A stretch of 64,000 nucleotides of DNA from the NCBI RefSeq assembly GCF_002564005.1, contig NZ_PDJG01000001.1, positions 1,426,001 through 1,490,000 of the forward strand, given 5' to 3'. This stretch comes from Sanguibacter antarcticus (GTDB taxonomy: Bacteria > Actinomycetota > Actinomycetes > Actinomycetales > Cellulomonadaceae). The notes under the pieces were generated by a model. The model had not been told where the DNA came from. It saw nothing but the letters and a program-made list of their open reading frames with translations, and ran no database searches. Both the position numbers and the translations under genes were made by a program. Shown here in pieces: positions 60,471-64,000 of the stretch (its first letter is position 1; each line of letters begins with the position of its first letter).

Positions 60471-61682
60471 GTGCTCAAGGCCCTCCTTCTGGAAAATGTC
60501 CACCCACTCACCATCGAGATCCTCTCTGCCCAGGGGATCGAGGTCGAGACCCGCACGGGCGCGCTCGACGAGAACGAGCTCATCGACGCCCTCGCAGGTG
60601 TCCACATCCTCGGGATCCGCTCCAAGACCCAGGTGACGGACCGCGTCATCGCGGCGTCGACCGATCTCCTGACGATCGGGGCGTTCTGCATCGGGACGAA
60701 CCAGATCGACCTCAAGTCTGCCGCGGAGCACGGGGTCGCTGTGTTCAACGCGCCCTTCTCCAACACACGCTCGGTCGTGGAGATCGCCCTCGCCGAGATC
60801 ATCTCGCTGACGCGCCGGCTCACCGAGCGGGACAAGGCGCTCCACGCGGGGACGTGGGACAAGTCCGCCGAGGGCTCCCACGAGGTGCGTGGACGCACTC
60901 TCGGGATCATCGGGTACGGAAACATCGGCACCCAGCTCTCCGTCCTCGGTGAGAACCTCGGGATGTCCGTCGTGTTCTACGACACCGCAGAGAAGCTCGC
61001 GCTCGGCAACGCGCGCCGCATGGACTCCCTCGCGGACCTTCTGGCGATCTCCGACATCGTCACGCTGCACGTCGACGGGCGCGGAGGCAACGCTGGGCTC
61101 TTCGGCGAGAAGCAGTTCGCTCAGATGAAGCCTGGATCGATCTTCCTCAACCTCTCACGCGGCTTCGTCGTCGACACCGGAGCACTTCGCGAAGCGATCC
61201 TCACCCAGCATCTCTCAGGCGCCGCGATCGACGTGTTCCCCCAGGAGCCCAAGAAGCGCGGAGATGCGTTCGAGTCTGAGCTCCGCGGGCTGCCGAACGT
61301 CATCCTCACCCCGCATATCGGCGGATCGACGCTCGAGGCTCAAGAGTCGATCGGCATCTTCGTCGCCAACAAGATCAAGGACTACGTCCGGACCGGGACC
61401 ACGACCCTCAGCGTCAACCTCCCGAATCTTGCTCTCGAGAACTCGACCGGGGTCGCCCGCGTGGCTCACCTCCACCGCAACACTCCCGGCGTCCTCGCCG
61501 CAGTCAACCGCACCCTCGCTGAGCACGGCACGAACATCGAGGGACAGCTGCTCGCGACCCGGGGCGAGATCGGCTATGTCGTCACCGACGCCGGTTCTGC
61601 GCTCGAGTCGGCTGTCATCGACGCTCTGCGTTCGATGGACCAGACGATCAAGCTCCGCGTGATGACCGAGACGCACGTCTGA
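60471..61682 (+). CDS. serA: D-3-phosphoglycerate dehydrogenase
   Basis: A 403-residue NAD enzyme for the first step of serine synthesis. The nucleotide motif GIIGYGNIGTQLSVLGENLG, catalytic Arg/Glu regions and the His in LTPHIGGSTLEAQE are seen. The C-terminal ACT domain (HRNTPGVLAAVNRTLAEHGTNIEGQLL) suggests inhibition by serine. It is the short E. coli-like type, unlike the about 530-residue form of many actinobacteria. GTG start, with GAGGAG 12 nt upstream. Confidence 0.94.
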   Translation: MLKALLLENVHPLTIEILSAQGIEVETRTGALDENELIDALAGVHILGIRSKTQVTDRVIAASTDLLTIGAFCIGTNQIDLKSAAEHGVAVFNAPFSNTRSVVEIALAEIISLTRRLTERDKALHAGTWDKSAEGSHEVRGRTLGIIGYGNIGTQLSVLGENLGMSVVFYDTAEKLALGNARRMDSLADLLAISDIVTLHVDGRGGNAGLFGEKQFAQMKPGSIFLNLSRGFVVDTGALREAILTQHLSGAAIDVFPQEPKKRGDAFESELRGLPNVILTPHIGGSTLEAQESIGIFVANKIKDYVRTGTTTLSVNLPNLALENSTGVARVAHLHRNTPGVLAAVNRTLAEHGTNIEGQLLATRGEIGYVVTDAGSALESAVIDALRSMDQTIKLRVMTETHV

Positions 61683-61688
61683 TCTCAG

Positions 61689-61736
61689 AACGGGTGTGGC
61701 CCCGTCCCGCAGATGCGGGACGGGGCCACACCCGTT
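61689..61736 (+). terminator. Perfect 22-bp terminator hairpin after serA
   Basis: Two perfect 22-base arms flank a 4-base loop AGAT, followed by TTCC. It begins 7 bp after the serA stop and lies before the convergent DUF5302 gene, so it probably ends transcripts from both sides. Confidence 0.88.
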
Positions 61737-61779
61737 TTCCAGGTCGGTTCAGCGCAGCACTCTCGCGTGCCGCACGCCC

Positions 61780-61968
61780 TCAGCCGGACTTGCGGCGGAA
61801 GGTCCGCTGGACGGGGCCCGCGGTCTCCGAGCCGTGCACGGTGCCGGTGTTGGACGATCCTTCGGTCGTTCGGTGCTGCGAAGCGTTCTTGCGCGCGAGC
61901 GCCTCTTTGAACTTCGCCTTGGTGTCAGCGCTGACCGAGCTCTCGCGTTCGTTGCTGTCCTGCGTCAT
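61780..61968 (-). CDS. DUF5302-like small protein
   Basis: A 62-residue hydrophilic protein: MTQDSNERESSVSADTKAKFKEALARKN then a Ser/Thr-rich tail ending in TFRRKSG. This matches the small DUF5302 type of actinobacteria, which has no known function. ATG start. It converges on serA. Confidence 0.72.
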   Translation of the reverse strand: MTQDSNERESSVSADTKAKFKEALARKNASQHRTTEGSSNTGTVHGSETAGPVQRTFRRKSG

Positions 61969-62134
61969 GTGCCGGACCTCCTCGTCTTGGTGCCTGTCCG
62001 TACCTGATGCACGTGCAAGACTTCCTCACATCACAGCCCACCACCAGGCGATAGACGCATGGTCATGGTCGTGTCGCTGCTGCACTGCCGAGCAGGCTGC
62101 TGACACACCGTAGCGCGCGGATGCGCGTCACGGG

Positions 62135-62641
62135 TCAGCCGATGCTCTCCGTGGACCCTGGCGCGGACTCGTCGTCGCTCGCGGCGAGCGCCTGCGCGTG
62201 CTCCATCCGCAAGAGGTTGATGGCTGCCTCGAAGTCGTCGAGGGAGTCGAACGCCTGGTAGACGCTGGCGAACCTCAGGTACGCGACCTCGTCGAGCTCG
62301 CGGAGCGGGCCGAGGATCGTCAATCCGATCTCGTAGGCGTCGAGCTCCGCGCTGCCGGTGGCACGCACCGCCTCCTCCACTCGCTGGGCGAGGAGCGCCA
62401 GGTCGTCTTCGCTCACTGGTCGTCCCTGACACGCCTTGCGGACACCGCTGACCACCTTCGCCCGGCTGAAGGGCTCGGTGACGCCGGACCGCTTGACGAC
62501 AGAGAGGCTCGCTGTCTCCAGGGTCGTGAATCGACGGTTGCACTGGGGGCACTGACGTCGACGTCGGATGGACGCGCCGTCGTCGGACGTCCGAGAGTCG
62601 ACGACGCGCGAGTCTGAGTGGCGACAGAACGGGCAGTGCAC
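62135..62641 (-). CDS. nrdR: Transcriptional repressor NrdR
   Basis: A 168-residue repressor of ribonucleotide reductase genes. The N-terminal zinc ribbon has two Cys pairs (CPFC and CPQC) around [21 protein letters not shown], and the ATP-cone ([24 protein letters not shown]) senses ATP/dATP. The GTG at 62641 has GGAGG 6 nt before; the longer frame is a shadow. Close to lexA, as in many actinobacteria. Confidence 0.95.
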   Translation of the reverse strand: MHCPFCRHSDSRVVDSRTSDDGASIRRRRQCPQCNRRFTTLETASLSVVKRSGVTEPFSRAKVVSGVRKACQGRPVSEDDLALLAQRVEEAVRATGSAELDAYEIGLTILGPLRELDEVAYLRFASVYQAFDSLDDFEAAINLLRMEHAQALAASDDESAPGSTESIG

Positions 62642-62741
62642 GAGACCTCCACTATGCGGCAGCAGCGACCTGGCAGGAACGCGGTCGCTTGACCACAGCA
62701 ACCCTACGCGCTCTGTGCACGATGGCCTTGCTGGCCGCCGC

Positions 62742-63104
62742 TCACCGGAGCGGGAGCAGGATCTGTTCGCCAGCCTGCAGGTCTGCAGAGGACCGTCCGT
62801 TGACCTCGATGATGAGGCTGACCACGTCGCGAAGGTCCTCCCCCGGGTGCGCGACGGTCGAGGCGATCGCCCACAGCGTCTCGCCCTGCGAGACGGTATG
62901 CGGCATGACGTGCGTGGCCGAGTCAGGCGACCCTGCGACCGCACGCCCGCCCATCAGGAGCACCACCAGCATGAGGGCGACGCCAATCGTCCACACGACG
63001 AGGCGTCCACGTCGGGTGATCTCGAGATCAGCGATACCGAGCCAGTCCTCGACGCCCGAGCGAATGTGCGCGGCTCCCGACGAGAGCGCCACCACGTGTG
63101 CCAT
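62742..63104 (-). CDS. LysM-domain membrane protein, likely SOS division inhibitor
   Basis: A 120-residue protein with a cytoplasmic N-terminus, one membrane helix ([24 protein letters not shown] near 40-60) and a C-terminal LysM domain ([38 protein letters not shown]). The ATG has AAGGAG 6 nt before. It is divergent from lexA with LexA-type dyads at its promoter. This layout matches YneA of Bacillus and Rv2719c of Mycobacterium, which halt division during DNA damage; that role is inferred. Confidence 0.85.
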   Translation of the reverse strand: MAHVVALSSGAAHIRSGVEDWLGIADLEITRRGRLVVWTIGVALMLVVLLMGGRAVAGSPDSATHVMPHTVSQGETLWAIASTVAHPGEDLRDVVSLIIEVNGRSSADLQAGEQILLPLR

Positions 63105-63148
63105 GAGTACTCCTTCAGCGCTGCTCTCGACGAGCGGCGCGTCGCCGT

Positions 63149-63198
63149 TCGAACACCTGTTCGTCGTACAACTGTACGAAAGATCTCGCGAAACGCAA
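63149..63198 (-). promoter_or_regulatory. LysM-gene promoter with two overlapping LexA-type dyads
   Basis: On the minus strand TTGCGT (63193-63198) and TACAGT (63171-63176) are 16 bp apart. TCGTACAACTGTACGA (63164-63179) covers the -10, and TCGAACACCTGTTCGT (63149-63164) lies just downstream; the two 16-mers share one base. The second fits the SOS box; the first differs by CGTAC for CGAAC but has the same 4-base centre. Confidence 0.75.
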
Positions 63199-63216
63199 GG
63201 GTCTGGGGCGACACGC

Positions 63217-63257
63217 TCGAACACGTGTTTGATCCGATGCCCGAATCGCCCTAGTGT
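63217..63257 (+). promoter_or_regulatory. lexA promoter with LexA box
   Basis: TTGATC (63229-63234) and TAGTGT (63252-63257) are 17 bp apart. The dyad TCGAACACGTGTTTGA (63217-63232) overlaps the -35, as expected for autorepression. The transcript would have a leader of about 120 nt. Confidence 0.82.
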
Positions 63258-63385
63258 TGGGCGCAGCCCCCTGGGCAGTACTCGACCACGAGCCACTGAC
63301 ATCCTGTGCGGCTGACCAGCACGGCAGCCTCACGGCAAGCATCTCGACCACCAGAATCTCGACCGATCGACGACGGAGGCACATC

Positions 63386-64000
63386 GTGGCACCAGGGAAT
63401 ACGGCCCGGACGAACGACCGTGCCCGCGGGGCGGTGGAACTCCTCAGCGCTCCGCAGGAACCGGCGACGGACGGGCTCACCGAGCGTCAGCGAGACGTCT
63501 TGGCGACGATCCGCACCTCTATCGAGTCCCGGGGATACGCGCCGAGCATGCGAGAGATCGGACTCACGGTCGGCCTGACCAGCCCGTCGAGCGTCAAGCA
63601 CCAGCTCACCGCGCTCGAGCGCAAGGGGTACCTCCGCCGCGACCCGAACCGTCCCCGCGCCATGGAGCTCGTCCACCAGGGAGAGCCCCTCGCGGTCGCC
63701 GCGGTCGATGCCCGCACCACGTTCCGCGATGCGAACGGCGAGAACGTCGACAGCGACGCCCACCCGGCACCGTCGTACGTTCCGGTGGTCGGTCGGATCG
63801 CTGCCGGCGGGCCCGTCCTCGCTGAGCAGGTCGTCGAGGACGTCTTCCCTCTTCCCCGTCAGCTCGTCGGCGACGGCGACCTGTTCCTCCTGCGCGTCGT
63901 CGGCGACTCGATGATCGATGCAGCCATCTGCGACGGGGACTGGGTCGTCGTCCGTCGCCAGCCCGTCGCGGAGAACGGCGAGATCGTCGCAGCCATGATC
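63386..64000 (+). CDS. lexA: SOS repressor LexA, C-terminus beyond window
   Basis: 205 codons are visible before the window ends. The winged-helix domain ([47 protein letters not shown]) is followed by an S24 protease domain with the self-cleavage site Ala140-Gly141 in GRIAAGGPV and catalytic Ser175 in VVGDSM. The catalytic Lys is expected just outside. GTG has GGAGG 6 nt before. RecA-triggered cleavage would free the boxes here and at dinB. Confidence 0.95.
   Translation, partial: MAPGNTARTNDRARGAVELLSAPQEPATDGLTERQRDVLATIRTSIESRGYAPSMREIGLTVGLTSPSSVKHQLTALERKGYLRRDPNRPRAMELVHQGEPLAVAAVDARTTFRDANGENVDSDAHPAPSYVPVVGRIAAGGPVLAEQVVEDVFPLPRQLVGDGDLFLLRVVGDSMIDAAICDGDWVVVRRQPVAENGEIVAAMI

Overview
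This 64 kb window is a chromosomal segment of a high-GC actinobacterium. The order pheST-infC, his, dnaE-lspA, a dcw cluster ending in ftsZ-pgeF-sepF-yggT-divIVA, and nrdR/lexA points to Micrococcales. The MurE substrate motif lacks the DNPR signature of meso-DAP enzymes, which would suit a Cellulomonadaceae/Sanguibacteraceae-like organism with L-Lys or L-Orn peptidoglycan. No prophage, insertion sequence, CRISPR array, tRNA or rRNA was seen. Most of the window is housekeeping DNA with 4-nt stop/start overlaps; accessory genes sit as small inserts between conserved blocks.

Layout. 1-7025 (minus): the translation block infC-rpmI-rplT-rRNA methyltransferase-permease-pheS-pheT, with infC starting at an AUC codon behind an attenuator-like leader. 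7489-9584 (plus): a Fur-family regulator and its catalase. 9618-11634 (plus): DUF1844, a coiled-coil membrane protein and a trypsin-like lipoprotein. 11653-16089 (minus): hisC-hisB-orf-hisH-priA-sseB. 16266-21366: a RecQ helicase with a C-terminal phosphoribosyltransferase domain, an MFS exporter and a divergent ArsR-like regulator. These separate hisC from hisD (21395-22720). 22871-29790: a small S4 protein (plus), then lspA-rluD-GNAT-dnaE-Nudix-PPOX read on the minus strand. 29864-31574: a TraR/DksA-type zinc finger protein, divIVA and yggT.

31578-49786 (minus): the division and cell-wall cluster mraZ-rsmH-ftsL-ftsI-murE-murF-mraY-murD-ftsW-murG-murC-ftsQ-ftsZ-pgeF-sepF. It is headed by four 10-bp-spaced MraZ boxes. 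FtsI and FtsQ both carry long basic low-complexity cytoplasmic tails.

50063-52386 (minus): a LexA-controlled cassette, HEPN (SAV_6107 type)-dinB-DUF3040, whose LexA box lies between recognisable -35 and -10 elements and which ends in a perfect 18-bp hairpin. 52451-54400: a spermidine-synthase-like protein and a PAC2 protein. 54526-57958 (minus): an overlapping signalling operon of receiver-PP2C phosphatase, histidine kinase and single-domain receiver. 58158-61736 (plus): HelD and serA with a 22-bp terminator stem. 61780-64000: DUF5302, nrdR, a LysM membrane protein and divergent lexA (cut by the window end). The lexA/LysM spacer holds three LexA-type dyads, two of them overlapping by one base.

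The most coherent system is the SOS response: lexA, a YneA/Rv2719c-like LysM division inhibitor and the dinB-HEPN cassette all have recognisable boxes. The less charted candidates are the RecQ-PRTase fusion, the HEPN gene inside the SOS cassette, the PP2C/kinase/receiver operon and the uncharacterised gene between hisB and hisH.
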